Source: an uncultured Alphaproteobacteria bacterium (GTDB taxonomy: Bacteria > Pseudomonadota > Alphaproteobacteria > MPNO01 > UBA2964). From it: 64,000 bases of DNA. Within the stretch, counting starts at the first letter, position 1. Every line of letters begins with the position of its first letter. A program made the position numbers and the translations under genes. Location: contig CALSLP010000004.1 of assembly GCA_943787225.1 (NCBI GenBank), positions 372,001 through 436,000 of the forward strand, in the 5' to 3' direction. The notes beneath the pieces were generated by a model, which worked only from the letters and a program-made list of their open reading frames with translations, did no database searches and was not told the DNA's origin. Positions 43,407 through 53,918 of the stretch are shown here, piece by piece.

Positions 43407-44696
43407 ATGACTGACAGCAAACATCCGGAGACCATCGCGTTACACGCAGGATGGCGCAAAGACGACACAACAAACGCGGTCGCCGTGCCGATCTATCAAA
43501 CGACGTCTTTTCAGTTCGACAGTACTGATCACGCCGCCAAGCTGTTTGGTTTGCAGGAATTCGGCAACATCTATACCCGGATCATGAACCCGACGACGGA
43601 TGTGCTGGAAAAGCGTGTCGCCGCACTCGAAGGCGGTGTTGCCGCCCTCGCCGTCAGTTCAGGCCAGTCCGCCGCGTTCCTGGCGATCACCAATATTGCC
43701 CATGCCGGTGACAATATCGTCAGCTCGACCGACCTTTATGGCGGTACCTGGAACCTGTTGCAGAATACGCTGAGCACGATGGGCATCGAATGTCGTTTTG
43801 TAGACCCAGCGGCCCCCGAGGCCTTCCGGGCCGCAACCGATGACAAGACGCGCTGCTATTTTGCGGAAACCCTGCCTAATCCAAAACTGCAGGTATTCCC
43901 GATCGCCGAGGTCGCCGCGATTGGCCGCGAACTTGGTGTGCCATTGATCATGGACAATACCGCTGCCCCAATCCTGTGCCGTCCGTTCGACCACGGCGCG
44001 GCCATTGTCATGCATTCAACGACCAAGTTCATCGGCGGGCACGGTACCTCTATCGGTGGCATCATTGTTGATGGCGGTAATTTTGACTGGGAAGCCAATG
44101 CTGATCGGTTCCCGATGCTCAACCAGCCTGACCCGAGCTATCATGGTGCGATCTGGGTAGAAGCTGTCAAACCAATGGGCCCTATCGCCTATATCATCAA
44201 GGCGCGAGTCACCCAGCTGCGCGATATTGGCGCCGCGATGAGCCCAATGAACGCATTTCAGTTTATCCAGGGAATGGAAACACTGGCGTTGCGGATGGAG
44301 CGTCATTGCGAGAATGCCATCAAGGTCGCGGAATTTCTGTCCGGCCATGACAAAGTCAGCAACGTCATCTTTCCCGGCGTAATGGACGGCGATGCCCGCG
44401 CCCGCGCCGACAAGTATTTGAATGGCGGCTATGGCTCGCTCGTCGGCTTTGAAGTCGCCAGCGGCGGCGAAGGTGGCAAAAAGTTCATCGAGGCACTGCA
44501 GATGTTCTATCACGTCGCCAATATCGGAGACGCCAGAAGCCTCGCCATCCACCCAGCGACGACAACCCATTCACAGCTCAGCGCCGAGGAACAATTCGCG
44601 TCAGGTGTGACGGAGGGCTATATCCGGCTCTCCATCGGCATCGAACATATTGACGATATCTTAGCCGATCTCAGCCAAGCATTGGACGCGGCCTAA
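43407..44696 (+). CDS. metY: O-acetylhomoserine sulfhydrylase / aminocarboxypropyltransferase
   Basis: The 429-residue PLP enzyme has ETIALHAGW at the N-terminus, AVSSGQSAAFLAI near 88, PLIMDNTAAPILCRPFDHGA near 180 and the PLP-binding Lys207 in HSTTKFIGGHGTSIGG. The C-terminal half ends with LSAEEQFASGVTEGYIRLSIGIEH. These match the MetY group that makes homocysteine from O-acetylhomoserine and sulfide. It is 21 bp upstream of hemB on the same strand. No SAM riboswitch was recognised in the short gap upstream. Confidence 0.88.
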   Translation: MTDSKHPETIALHAGWRKDDTTNAVAVPIYQTTSFQFDSTDHAAKLFGLQEFGNIYTRIMNPTTDVLEKRVAALEGGVAALAVSSGQSAAFLAITNIAHAGDNIVSSTDLYGGTWNLLQNTLSTMGIECRFVDPAAPEAFRAATDDKTRCYFAETLPNPKLQVFPIAEVAAIGRELGVPLIMDNTAAPILCRPFDHGAAIVMHSTTKFIGGHGTSIGGIIVDGGNFDWEANADRFPMLNQPDPSYHGAIWVEAVKPMGPIAYIIKARVTQLRDIGAAMSPMNAFQFIQGMETLALRMERHCENAIKVAEFLSGHDKVSNVIFPGVMDGDARARADKYLNGGYGSLVGFEVASGGEGGKKFIEALQMFYHVANIGDARSLAIHPATTTHSQLSAEEQFASGVTEGYIRLSIGIEHIDDILADLSQALDAA

Positions 44697-44699
44697 TAA

Positions 44700-45710
<1,011 letters not shown>

Positions 45711-45745
45711 GCCGTTCTGCATTCGCTATACCCCTGACTTCCTTC

Positions 45746-45841
45746 CGTCATACCCGGGCGTAGACCTGGGTATCCAGAAAAACAAAAACACTGGATTGCT
45801 GGCTGAGACCGCAAAGCGGGTGAAGGTCCGGCAATGACGGA
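45746..45841. repeat. Diverged palindromic repeats
   Basis: TACCCGGGCGTAGACCTGGGTA at 45750-45771 (two arms) and a longer imperfect repeat 45791-45841 with GGATTGCTGG and CCGGCAATGACGG ends. The rest of the gap to 45960 holds no gene. Confidence 0.6.
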
Positions 45842-45960
45842 AGAGAAGGTCATCGCACCCTCTATCATCATCTTGCACTTGATGCGGAATCCACAAAGCC
45901 ATGCCAAATAGTGAGAACAGCTGTGACACACTAATCGACTATCGCTAACATGTTACTATC

Positions 45961-48300
45961 ATGATTGGTAAATGGCTTGGGCGCGGCAGCGCCGTTCTTC
46001 TCGTAACAATAATAATAATTATTGCCGCTGGCTGGGCGTGGCTGCGGACGTCTTTGCCTTTCACAGAGGGCGCGCTAAACCTCTCCGGCTTACAGGCCGA
46101 AACACAACTCAATCGCGATAAGTTCGGCGTACCGCACATTAAAGCGGCATCCGACCATGACGCCTATTTCTCGCTTGGTGTTGCCCATGCGCAGGACCGG
46201 TTGTGGCAAATGGATTTCCAGCGACGACTCGGCGCCGGGCGTCTGTCTGAGGTTCTCGGTGAGAACACCATGCCGACCGACCGTTATATGCGAACCCTCG
46301 GGCTCCACCGGTTGGCCAAGGCGTCATTCAAACATCTGGACAGCGGCACACAGGCCGCCCTGACCGCCTATACAAAAGGCGTGAACGCCTGGCTTAAACA
46401 GCAGCGCGCGTCGACAATTCGGGCGTGGCCCGTCGAATTCTACCTCCTGCGGTATCGCCCAGAGCCCTGGACCGTCGCCGACTCTCTGGTCTGGGGCCGG
46501 ATGATGGCGATTTTTCTGTCTCAAAACTCGCGTACCGAAATCCTCCGGGCTCAGCTCAAGGAAATACTGGATGACGCTGCCGTGAAAACCCTGCTGCCAC
46601 CCTACCCGTCAGATGGTCCGCGCAGCTTTGCCACCTTGTTCGGTGATATCCCTTCCGCCCTTGCTGTGAGTTCGGCCTCCAACAGCTGGGTGCTCTCTGG
46701 TGCACACACCAAAACCGGCAAGCCGCTTCTGGCCAATGACCCGCATTTGCGTTTTCGGACACCGGCCTTGTGGTATCTCGCCAGCATGACAACACCGGGG
46801 CGCACCATCTCGGGGGCCACCGTGCCGGGACTGCCCTTCACCGTGCTCGGGCAAAATCGCAAAATCGCCTGGGGTGTTACAGCGGCGGAGACAGATGTTC
46901 AAGATCTGTTTATCGAGAAGCTCAATCCTGAAAACGACACCGAATACCTCACACCTGATGGCCAACGCGCTTTCACGGTCATCACCGAACGCATTCGAGT
47001 TAAGGGTAAGAAAGACGAGCGGGTAAAAGTCAGGTTCTCGCGTCACGGGCCGGTCCTATCAGACCATAACCCTGCCCTCGCCAGACTCGCAGAAAAAGGC
47101 AAAGTCATCGCCCTCAGAACGCCGGCGCTCGAACCGGTCGATAAGACGGCGGCGGCGCTCTACGGCATCAACCATGCAACGGATTGGAAATCCTTCCGAA
47201 ACGCGCTCCGCAACTGGCAGGCGCCGCACATGAATATCAGCTATGCCGACAGCGCCGGAAATATTGGTCTCATCGCGCCGGGCCGCGTGCCCATCCGCAA
47301 GCCCGGCAGCGGTCTGGTTCCGGCCGAAGGCTGGACGCGTACAAGTGACTGGCAGGGATACATCCCCTTTGAAGAGGTACCTCAACTCTATAACCCCACC
47401 TCCGGCAAGATCGCCAATGCCAATAATCCGGTGCCAACGAAGAACTATCGTTATCCCCTGGGCTATTACCGCGCGCCGGGCTATCGCGCCAAACGGATCG
47501 ATCAGATGCTCGATGGTACAAAGCACTACTCGGCGGAAGATATGAGCCGGATGCAACACGATTCAGACTCCTCGATGGCGCAAGAGTTGCTGCCTGTGAT
47601 GCTGAAACAAACATCCCGGACAAAGACAAACGGCCTGGCACTAGACAGGCTCAAGAACTGGAACGGCGCTATGACGCGTGATGCCGCCGAACCATTGATC
47701 TTCCTCACCTGGCTCCGCGAACTGAACCGGCAGCTATTCCGCGATGAGCTCGACAGAACATTTCCAGCCTATTGGGGGTTACGCCCTTTGACGGTTAAAC
47801 ATGTGCTCACCAAAGAGACCAAATGGTGTAACCAGACCAAGACCAAAACAGTCGAAAACTGTAGCGCAATCCTGACCCAGTCTTTGCGGACCGTTCTGGC
47901 CCAGCTGGCCGAAAGTTATGGTGACGACCCGACAGCCTGGAAATGGGGCACTGCCCATTTTGCCAAGTTCGACCATCCGGTGCTGGGCCGTATTCCGGTA
48001 ATCGGCAAACTCTTCAATGTCCGGCTGCCCTCCGATGGCGGCCCCTATACCGTCAATCGTGGCAACACGCGCATTCGTGATCCCCGCCATCCCTTCGCCA
48101 GTGTGCATGGCGCAGGATACCGCGGAATTTATGATCTCGCCGACCCAAGCAAGAGCCGCTACATCATAGCCCCCGGACAATCGGGCAACTGGTTCTCACC
48201 GCATTACAAAGACCTCGCCAAACGCTGGCGCGATGGCGGGTTTGTGACGATGCAAAAAGGGTCTAAAAGTCTGGAACTCCTACCAGCCAAAGATCGCTAA
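45961..48300 (+). CDS. Penicillin acylase-family Ntn hydrolase
   Basis: The 779-residue precursor begins with a hydrophobic segment that anchors or exports it. A spacer region is followed by the autoprocessing site SASNSWVLSG, where Ser242 would become the N-terminal nucleophile of the beta chain. LLANDPHL, GVTAAETDVQDLFIE and RHGPVLSD follow as in the family. Members cleave amide bonds, including beta-lactams and acyl-homoserine lactones, so quorum quenching is possible but unproven. Its stop overlaps that of the convergent flavin reductase gene by four bases. Confidence 0.88.
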   Translation: MIGKWLGRGSAVLLVTIIIIIAAGWAWLRTSLPFTEGALNLSGLQAETQLNRDKFGVPHIKAASDHDAYFSLGVAHAQDRLWQMDFQRRLGAGRLSEVLGENTMPTDRYMRTLGLHRLAKASFKHLDSGTQAALTAYTKGVNAWLKQQRASTIRAWPVEFYLLRYRPEPWTVADSLVWGRMMAIFLSQNSRTEILRAQLKEILDDAAVKTLLPPYPSDGPRSFATLFGDIPSALAVSSASNSWVLSGAHTKTGKPLLANDPHLRFRTPALWYLASMTTPGRTISGATVPGLPFTVLGQNRKIAWGVTAAETDVQDLFIEKLNPENDTEYLTPDGQRAFTVITERIRVKGKKDERVKVRFSRHGPVLSDHNPALARLAEKGKVIALRTPALEPVDKTAAALYGINHATDWKSFRNALRNWQAPHMNISYADSAGNIGLIAPGRVPIRKPGSGLVPAEGWTRTSDWQGYIPFEEVPQLYNPTSGKIANANNPVPTKNYRYPLGYYRAPGYRAKRIDQMLDGTKHYSAEDMSRMQHDSDSSMAQELLPVMLKQTSRTKTNGLALDRLKNWNGAMTRDAAEPLIFLTWLRELNRQLFRDELDRTFPAYWGLRPLTVKHVLTKETKWCNQTKTKTVENCSAILTQSLRTVLAQLAESYGDDPTAWKWGTAHFAKFDHPVLGRIPVIGKLFNVRLPSDGGPYTVNRGNTRIRDPRHPFASVHGAGYRGIYDLADPSKSRYIIAPGQSGNWFSPHYKDLAKRWRDGGFVTMQKGSKSLELLPAKDR

Positions 48301-48779
48301 GACGCGACCTCGTTATAACCGCCGCGATAATACAGCAATGGTTTAATATCTTCGCCAGCCGAGGCCATGCGTTCGACTTCGCCGATGACGATGACATGAT
48401 CGCCGCCATCCATGATCGAGTCACCGCGGCACTCGAGATTGGCGAGACAGCCAGAAATAATTGGCACGCTATTGTCCCAGGTATCGAAATTGAAGCCGTC
48501 CCATTTATCCGGGCCACTCTTGGCAAAGCGGTTGGAAACATCCATCTGGTCCGCGGCCAGGATATTCACCGCGAAAGGCTTGCCCACCGCAAATGACTCA
48601 AAGCTCGCGACCTTCCGGTCTAGGCAGAAAAGAACCATCGGCGGATCAAGAGAAACAGAGGTGAATGAGTTCGCTGTCAGACCGATCGGTGCGCCGTCGG
48701 CATCCAGCGTCGTAATAACGGTGATCCCCGTTGCAAAACAGCCAACTGTATTTCGGAATTCTCGTGGGTCGAGGGTCAT
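48297..48779 (-). CDS. Flavin reductase family protein (FMN-binding split barrel)
   Basis: The 160-residue protein has the flavin reductase signature FRNTVGCFATGITVITT near residue 8, then GLTANSFTSVSLDPPMVLFCLDR near 33-55 with the FMN-binding part, and GDHVIVIGEVE near 126. It supplies reduced flavin to two-component monooxygenases, and the LLM monooxygenases in the window are possible partners although not adjacent. It may be cotranscribed with the thioesterase gene upstream (95-bp gap). Confidence 0.88.
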   Translation of the reverse strand: MTLDPREFRNTVGCFATGITVITTLDADGAPIGLTANSFTSVSLDPPMVLFCLDRKVASFESFAVGKPFAVNILAADQMDVSNRFAKSGPDKWDGFNFDTWDNSVPIISGCLANLECRGDSIMDGGDHVIVIGEVERMASAGEDIKPLLYYRGGYNEVAS

Positions 48780-48873
48780 CTAAGGGCCTCACTCGTCATT
48801 AATTATGTTTTTCCAATCATGGCGTGGTGCTTGGAAATTGTCAAAAGCACGGCCCTGAAATTCCGGATTTTTT

Positions 48874-49296
48874 CTATCTTTTCAATGCGCCGGTGAAATA
48901 TAATCCACGGCCACTGGCGACCAATTTGCCATCACCATCAAAAACCTCGGCTTCAGCCGTCGAAAACGTCCCGCCCATCCGGATAATCCGACCAACCGCC
49001 TTGAGATCGCCTGGCATCGCAGCCCGGTGGTAGTCGACCCGCATATCAACGGTTGGGGCTGGTGCGCCCGCCTTGGCAGCAATCATAAAGTCGGCCGTGA
49101 CATCAACCAGCGCGCCAAGGATACCGCCATGGGTCACCCGCGCCTTGGGGTTGGAGATCATCTCCTCACGCCAGGTCATGGTGATTTCAATTTTTTCCTC
49201 GTCGAGACCGACGATTTTGAGGCCCATCCATTCATTAAAATGATTAGCCACCAACCGCGTTTGGAGTTCGTCAGCGGTTTTTACGTTCTCTGCCAT
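48874..49296 (-). CDS. PaaI-family thioesterase (hotdog fold)
   Basis: The 140-residue protein has the hotdog signature NPKARVTHGGILGALVDVTADFMI near residue 50-73 in two blocks, with the catalytic-site His-Gly-Gly and an Asp in the helix, and DMRVDYHRAAMPGDLKAVGR after it. It hydrolyses an acyl- or phenylacetyl-type CoA thioester. It lies upstream of the flavin reductase gene and divergent from motA. Confidence 0.87.
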   Translation of the reverse strand: MAENVKTADELQTRLVANHFNEWMGLKIVGLDEEKIEITMTWREEMISNPKARVTHGGILGALVDVTADFMIAAKAGAPAPTVDMRVDYHRAAMPGDLKAVGRIIRMGGTFSTAEAEVFDGDGKLVASGRGLYFTGALKR

Positions 49297-49432
49297 TAAA
49301 TACTCTCCATCCTAAGATCGCCGCTAACCTGTCTCGCGCGCCCGCCGCCGTCAAGAGCCTCCTGCAATATCGATTTTCACTATATTTTTTATCCTAACCT
49401 ATTGATTTTAATAACAAATGGACCCGGCTAGG

Positions 49433-49448
49433 TTAACTGGTTCTTAAC
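49433..49448 (+). promoter_or_regulatory. CtrA-type binding site upstream of motAB
   Basis: TTAA at 49433-49436, seven bases, then TTAAC at 49444-49448 is a perfect full CtrA box (TTAA-N7-TTAAC). It lies 57 bp before the motA start. Another TTAAC half-site is at 49463-49467. In alphaproteobacteria CtrA controls motility genes, so this fits. Confidence 0.65.
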
Positions 49449-49504
49449 CCAAATGGGTCATCTTAACCATCAACCCTGGTGATGAGTCTGTCTGAGGTTC
49501 GAAT

Positions 49505-50368
49505 ATGTTTGTGATAATTGGCATTGTTGTTGTGTTTGCCTGTGTTCTCGGCGGTTATGCAGCGATGGGCGGTAAGCTTTTCGTCTTATGGCAACCCTTC
49601 GAGGTCGTTATCATCGTCGGTGCTGCAATCGGTGCCTTCATTATTGGTAATCCAAAAACAGTTATCGGCCGCACGGTCAAATGCTTTAGGGACGCCATGA
49701 AGGGCCCCAAATACACCAAGGACAATTACATCGAATTGCTCTCTATGATGTATCAGGTCTTCAAGCTGGCGAAGGGTAAAGGCATGCTGGCGCTCGAAGC
49801 CCATGTGGAAAACCCAGAAGAAAGCGACATCTTTAACGAATTCCCCGACTTTAACTCCGATCACCATCACGTCACTTTTCTCTGCGATTATCTCCGGATG
49901 ATCAGTCTCGGCACTGAAAGCCCACACGAACTTGAAGCGTTGATGGATGAAGAACTTGAAATCCATCACCACGAACAGCACCAGATTGCCGGTGCTGTTC
50001 AGGCGATGGCAGACGCCCTGCCAGCGCTCGGAATTGTTGCGGCGGTGCTCGGTGTTATCAAAACCATGGGATCAATTTCTGAACCTCCGGAAGTTCTCGG
50101 AAAGCTGATCGGTGGCGCGCTTGTTGGAACATTCCTAGGGGTGTTTGTGGCGTATGGCTTTGCTGGCCCACTCGCCACGACATTGACCGCAAAGTATGAC
50201 GCTGACAGTAAGTATCTCTCCTGCATGAAGGCCGGAATCCTCGCCTATCTTGCAGGTCATGCCCCGGCAGTCTGTGTCGAATTCGCTCGCAAGGCCCTGA
50301 TGAGTGATGTTCGACCCTCCTTCTACGAAGTTGAAGAAGCCGTCAGCGAATTGCCGGCAGTCGGCTAA
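49505..50368 (+). CDS. motA: Flagellar motor stator protein MotA
   Basis: The 287-residue protein has four membrane segments: near 5-20, 33-48, and two after residue 170 (ALPALGIVAAVLGVIKTMGSI and IGGALVGTFLGVFVAYGF in separate blocks). The conserved Pro residues in ALPALGIV and near PPEV and the large cytoplasmic loop between helices 2 and 3 match MotA of the proton-driven stator. It is followed after 28 bp by motB. No other flagellar gene is present here. A CtrA-type box lies upstream. Confidence 0.95.
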   Translation: MFVIIGIVVVFACVLGGYAAMGGKLFVLWQPFEVVIIVGAAIGAFIIGNPKTVIGRTVKCFRDAMKGPKYTKDNYIELLSMMYQVFKLAKGKGMLALEAHVENPEESDIFNEFPDFNSDHHHVTFLCDYLRMISLGTESPHELEALMDEELEIHHHEQHQIAGAVQAMADALPALGIVAAVLGVIKTMGSISEPPEVLGKLIGGALVGTFLGVFVAYGFAGPLATTLTAKYDADSKYLSCMKAGILAYLAGHAPAVCVEFARKALMSDVRPSFYEVEEAVSELPAVG

Positions 50369-50396
50369 CGCAAACGGCTGAACGGCGGAGAAATCC

Positions 50397-51422
50397 ATGA
50401 GCGATGACATCATTATCATCAAGAAGATCATCAAGGGTGGCCATGGCCATCATGGCGGCGCCTGGAAAGTTGCCTATGCAGACTTTGTGACGGCAATGAT
50501 GGCGTTCTTTTTGCTGATGTGGCTTCTCAACGCGACAACAGAAGATCAGAAAAAGGGCATTTCCGATTATTTCTCCCCGGTAAGCGTCTCACAAAGTACC
50601 GGTGGCGCTGGCGGCATGCTCGGCGGCCAAGCAATTTCCGCACCGGGAGCCATGACCTCGCGCACCGCAGTACCCAGCGTATCGCTCAAGCTCGAACCAA
50701 CCAACGGTGCGCAGGCTGGTAAAGCAGAAGAAGAAGGCGGCGCTAACGACAAGGCTGCAACGGCAGAAGAGTCGATGAAGGCCGCCGAAATGGCGATGAA
50801 GGAGCGGCAAGATCGGGAGAATGCCATTGAAGAAGCCAAGTTTGATCGTGCCGAAAAAGAAATTAAAGAGACCATCAGCAAAACGCCGGAGCTCAAAGGT
50901 CTGGAACAGCATCTTCTGATCGACAAAACCCCCGACGGCATGCGTATCCAGGTTATCGATAAAGACGGCAAGCCGATGTTTGCGGGTGGTAGTGCCCGGA
51001 TGCTCAAACGGACTGAAACACTGATCAGCGCCATTGGTAACGCCATAGCCACAATGGATAACAAAATCCGAATTTCAGGTCATACCGACTCCGTCCCTTT
51101 TAAAAATAAAAAAGGGTACAGCAATTGGGAGCTATCGAGCGAACGCGCCCAGGCCAGCCGCCGTGTTCTGGCACGCACGGGTCTGTTCCCTGACCGAATT
51201 TCTTCGGTCACAGGCCGCGCTTCCCTTGATCCGTTGCTGCCCGACGACACCAAATCACCCCGCAACCGCCGCATCAGCATCCTGCTTCTTCGCCGTAAAG
51301 TTTCCGAAAAGGCGGAAGCGATAAAAAAAACCGCCGTCGCAAAATCCCGACAGGCCACCAAAAAGACCAAGCCACCCCCCGCAGCTCCCAAGCAGGACTG
51401 GACGGGGCCCCGTATTCGCTGA
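50397..51422 (+). CDS. motB: Flagellar motor stator protein MotB
   Basis: The 341-residue protein has the MotB plug and helix: HHGGAWKVAYADFVTAMMAFFLLMWLLN in two blocks near residue 15-42, with the proton-carrying Asp in YADFVTAMMAF. A long, Ala/Glu-rich periplasmic linker follows (about 60-165), then an OmpA-like peptidoglycan-binding domain with ISGHTDSVPF near 224 and NWELSSERAQASRRVL. The C-terminus is rich in Lys and Pro. It forms the stator with MotA. Confidence 0.95.
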   Translation: MSDDIIIIKKIIKGGHGHHGGAWKVAYADFVTAMMAFFLLMWLLNATTEDQKKGISDYFSPVSVSQSTGGAGGMLGGQAISAPGAMTSRTAVPSVSLKLEPTNGAQAGKAEEEGGANDKAATAEESMKAAEMAMKERQDRENAIEEAKFDRAEKEIKETISKTPELKGLEQHLLIDKTPDGMRIQVIDKDGKPMFAGGSARMLKRTETLISAIGNAIATMDNKIRISGHTDSVPFKNKKGYSNWELSSERAQASRRVLARTGLFPDRISSVTGRASLDPLLPDDTKSPRNRRISILLLRRKVSEKAEAIKKTAVAKSRQATKKTKPPPAAPKQDWTGPRIR

Positions 51423-51512
51423 ACGGGGCCAACGACTATCCCACATGCTCGCTTGACGTGAACATCCAGCGATTTATGGTGGTCCATTATGTCTGATGTT
51501 AGATAGTCACCG

Positions 51513-52232
51513 ATGAATCGTCCGGTTGAACTCCGTCCGCACCGTTTTTTTATGGGTACGCGCGCTTTGCCGTGCCCCTACATTCCCGGTCGCGTGGAAC
51601 GCAAAGTGGTCACAGACCTCGCAACGCCAAATGCGATGGAGCTCTATGACAACCTTTCGCGGGCTGGCTTTCGACGCAGCCATGGCCTCGCCTACCGTCC
51701 GGCCTGCCCTGGCTGCACCGCCTGTGTGCCGGTCCGCATTCGCGTAGAGGACTTTGACTGGTCTCGTTCGTTTCGACGCCTCGCCAATCGCAACGCAGAC
51801 CTAACGACACGCGACATGGCAGGTCACGCGACAATGGAACAATACCGTCTGTTTACGCGCTACCAACGGTCACGCCATTCCGGTGGCGAAATGTCGAGTA
51901 TGAGTTTTCGCGACTTCCGGGCGATGATTGAAGACAGCCCCATTGATACCCGTATCATTGAATTCCGCGACCCCGAAGGCTCTCTGGTCGGTGTCATGCT
52001 GGCGGATCGACAAATGGACGCCATGTCCGCCGTCTATAGTCTGTTCGACCCGGAACTCGACAAACGTAGCCTTGGCACTTACATGGTTCTTTGGCTTGTC
52101 AAACAGGCTGAAGAAAACCACCTGCCACATGTTTATCTAGGCTACTGGATCGAAGAGAGCCCCAAGATGTCCTACAAAACACGGTTTCGTCCCCTTGAAG
52201 GATTAACGCCAGATGGCTGGGAAACGCTGTAG
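51513..52232 (+). CDS. bpt: Aspartate/glutamate leucyltransferase
   Basis: The 239-residue protein fits the bacterial leucyltransferase Bpt (COG2935): LPCPYIPGRVERKVVTDL near residue 19-36, RRSHGLAYRPACPGCTACVPVRI near 49-71 with the Cys motif and SLGTYMVLW near 188. It transfers Leu to proteins with N-terminal Asp or Glu for N-end-rule degradation by ClpAP. It is often annotated as arginyltransferase. Its location between hemB and parC matches many alphaproteobacterial genomes. Confidence 0.92.
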   Translation: MNRPVELRPHRFFMGTRALPCPYIPGRVERKVVTDLATPNAMELYDNLSRAGFRRSHGLAYRPACPGCTACVPVRIRVEDFDWSRSFRRLANRNADLTTRDMAGHATMEQYRLFTRYQRSRHSGGEMSSMSFRDFRAMIEDSPIDTRIIEFRDPEGSLVGVMLADRQMDAMSAVYSLFDPELDKRSLGTYMVLWLVKQAEENHLPHVYLGYWIEESPKMSYKTRFRPLEGLTPDGWETL

Positions 52233-52331
52233 AGATGTAATAAATTCGCTTGGCGTTGCGTGAAAAAGTTACCCCCGCTACCATCCTTACTCAATAAGCG
52301 GTTGGATGAAGTACGGGGGACATTGAACACA

Positions 52332-53564
52332 ATGAAAAGGCGCGACTTTATGGCCGGCTTGACCGGCACCACCATTGGCGCAACGACCGCAGCGACTGCC
52401 AACTCAGACCTTCGATTTAAGCATGCTCAGAGTACGCCTGGAAAAATACCCCTCGGCACAGCGCTGCGGCGATCCTTCGCAGAACTCACTGCCAAACCAA
52501 AAAAATTTCCAACGACCTGGCTCAAAAATGATCCAAGCGATGCACATCCAAACGCCCTTAGTTTCAGTTTTAATCAGGGCGCGGGAAAGAATCCGACGGA
52601 ACGTGATAATGTCGTTCACCGTTGGGGCGTCAATATTCTTAATAACGGCTTGCAGGAAGTTAAGACCGAACCATCGCTCTCGATCGAATTTGAAGAACTC
52701 TGGGAAATTGGCAAGCGCCGTCTGGCCGAATATCACCACAACTTAGTAGACACCGATGGCAAATCACGCCGCGTTATGACAACCTCATGGAATAGAGGGG
52801 ATATTGCCAGAACGCTCGATCTCGCGTTCACGTCTAACATTGTGAGCTTCAGCGATTCCGACAAGGATAATACAACACGCTTAAAACTGGACTGGGCCAA
52901 AGATAAAATCTCTATAGGAGCAGGATCGTTTCTTGAATTTGAGGAGAACAACCGGCCGTTGCTTGTCCAAAAAGGAACAAAAGAAACCGGCTATATCGAA
53001 GCAATCCGTATCAATGAGGAAAACGAAATCGCGCTTGGTGGGGCCGGTGCAATGGGGGTCAGTATCGGCGGGAGCCTCAAGCTCGGTGGTGGACAAAACT
53101 ACATTCTGCCAAAATCCAAAAACCAAACGATCGAATTGGGCAACAAGGAAACACCAGTCAACGCCGTATCAATCAATTCCAGTACTCCCGAGGCTCTAAA
53201 GCTTAAAGACCCTTCAGGCGGTCTCTACACGTTTATGTGCCATAGATCCTCATTTCAAATCAGGGATGATGCGCATCAATCGAAACAAATAATCCGATTG
53301 GATGCGAATGGCATTGAAAACTCTCTACGCATTCTCAGTACCGGTGGTGTCGGCTTCGGCACACAAAATCCAGAGGCCGGCGTCCATATATCCAAATCTG
53401 CAAATGGCGGTGGTTTGGCAATGGAGGCACGGAAAAAACCGCGTAACCCCAGCGAGGGAACTGGTATTTTGTTTATCGATCAAGATAGTGGCGACCTCGT
53501 TTTCAAGATACGCTACGGGGAGAAAACAAAAACGATAAAACTTGCTGATTTCGATCAGGCTTAA
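52332..53564 (+). CDS. Tat-exported protein with tail-fibre-like C-terminal motif (unrecognised)
   Basis: The ATG at 52332 starts a twin-arginine signal (MKRRDFMAGLTGTTIGATTAA) almost the same as that of the TRAP binding protein at 53919. The frame is open 24 codons further upstream, but that extension hides the signal. The 410-residue product shows GGVGFGTQNPEAGVHIS near residue 345, a motif found in phage tail fibres and surface adhesins (VGIGTxxP), and ends GILFIDQDSGDLVFKIRYG. The rest is rich in short beta-type stretches. I cannot name the family. A coiled-coil peptide gene follows after 8 bp. Confidence 0.7.
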   Translation: MKRRDFMAGLTGTTIGATTAATANSDLRFKHAQSTPGKIPLGTALRRSFAELTAKPKKFPTTWLKNDPSDAHPNALSFSFNQGAGKNPTERDNVVHRWGVNILNNGLQEVKTEPSLSIEFEELWEIGKRRLAEYHHNLVDTDGKSRRVMTTSWNRGDIARTLDLAFTSNIVSFSDSDKDNTTRLKLDWAKDKISIGAGSFLEFEENNRPLLVQKGTKETGYIEAIRINEENEIALGGAGAMGVSIGGSLKLGGGQNYILPKSKNQTIELGNKETPVNAVSINSSTPEALKLKDPSGGLYTFMCHRSSFQIRDDAHQSKQIIRLDANGIENSLRILSTGGVGFGTQNPEAGVHISKSANGGGLAMEARKKPRNPSEGTGILFIDQDSGDLVFKIRYGEKTKTIKLADFDQA

Positions 53565-53572
53565 GGACCGCA

Positions 53573-53764
53573 ATGACAGTTGAAGAAAAGAAAACCACAA
53601 TCGAACTTGAGCGATGCAAGGATGAGAACACCCGGCTGGAAGGTGCCCTCAACGAAGCCTTATCGCAGCGCGATATGGCGTTGGAACGGTTGCTGCAGCT
53701 ATCTGCGGAACTGCAGCTGTTGAAAGCGCAGCTTGAACAAAGTAATGGCCCCCGAGAATCCTGA
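53573..53764 (+). CDS. Small coiled-coil protein
   Basis: A 63-residue protein with an AAGGA site before the ATG, 8 bp after the preceding stop. Heptad-spaced Leu residues (TRLEGALNEAL, ALERLLQLSAELQLLKAQLEQ) predict a nearly continuous alpha-helical coiled coil. No signal peptide is present, so it stays in the cytoplasm. It may pair with its upstream partner during folding or export, a guess from position only. Confidence 0.65.
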   Translation: MTVEEKKTTIELERCKDENTRLEGALNEALSQRDMALERLLQLSAELQLLKAQLEQSNGPRES

Positions 53765-53918
53765 AAGTTCTCCTGGGAATGCTTCACCCATTTGGGTGTA
53801 TCGACAAAACAATTTCTTATAACGTTGACGCTCTGTTGCACAGCAACACTGCCGCCGTTAACATATTTATGACATCTCCAAACTTAAATCGGAGAAACAA
53901 ATAATTGGGGGAAAAGTA

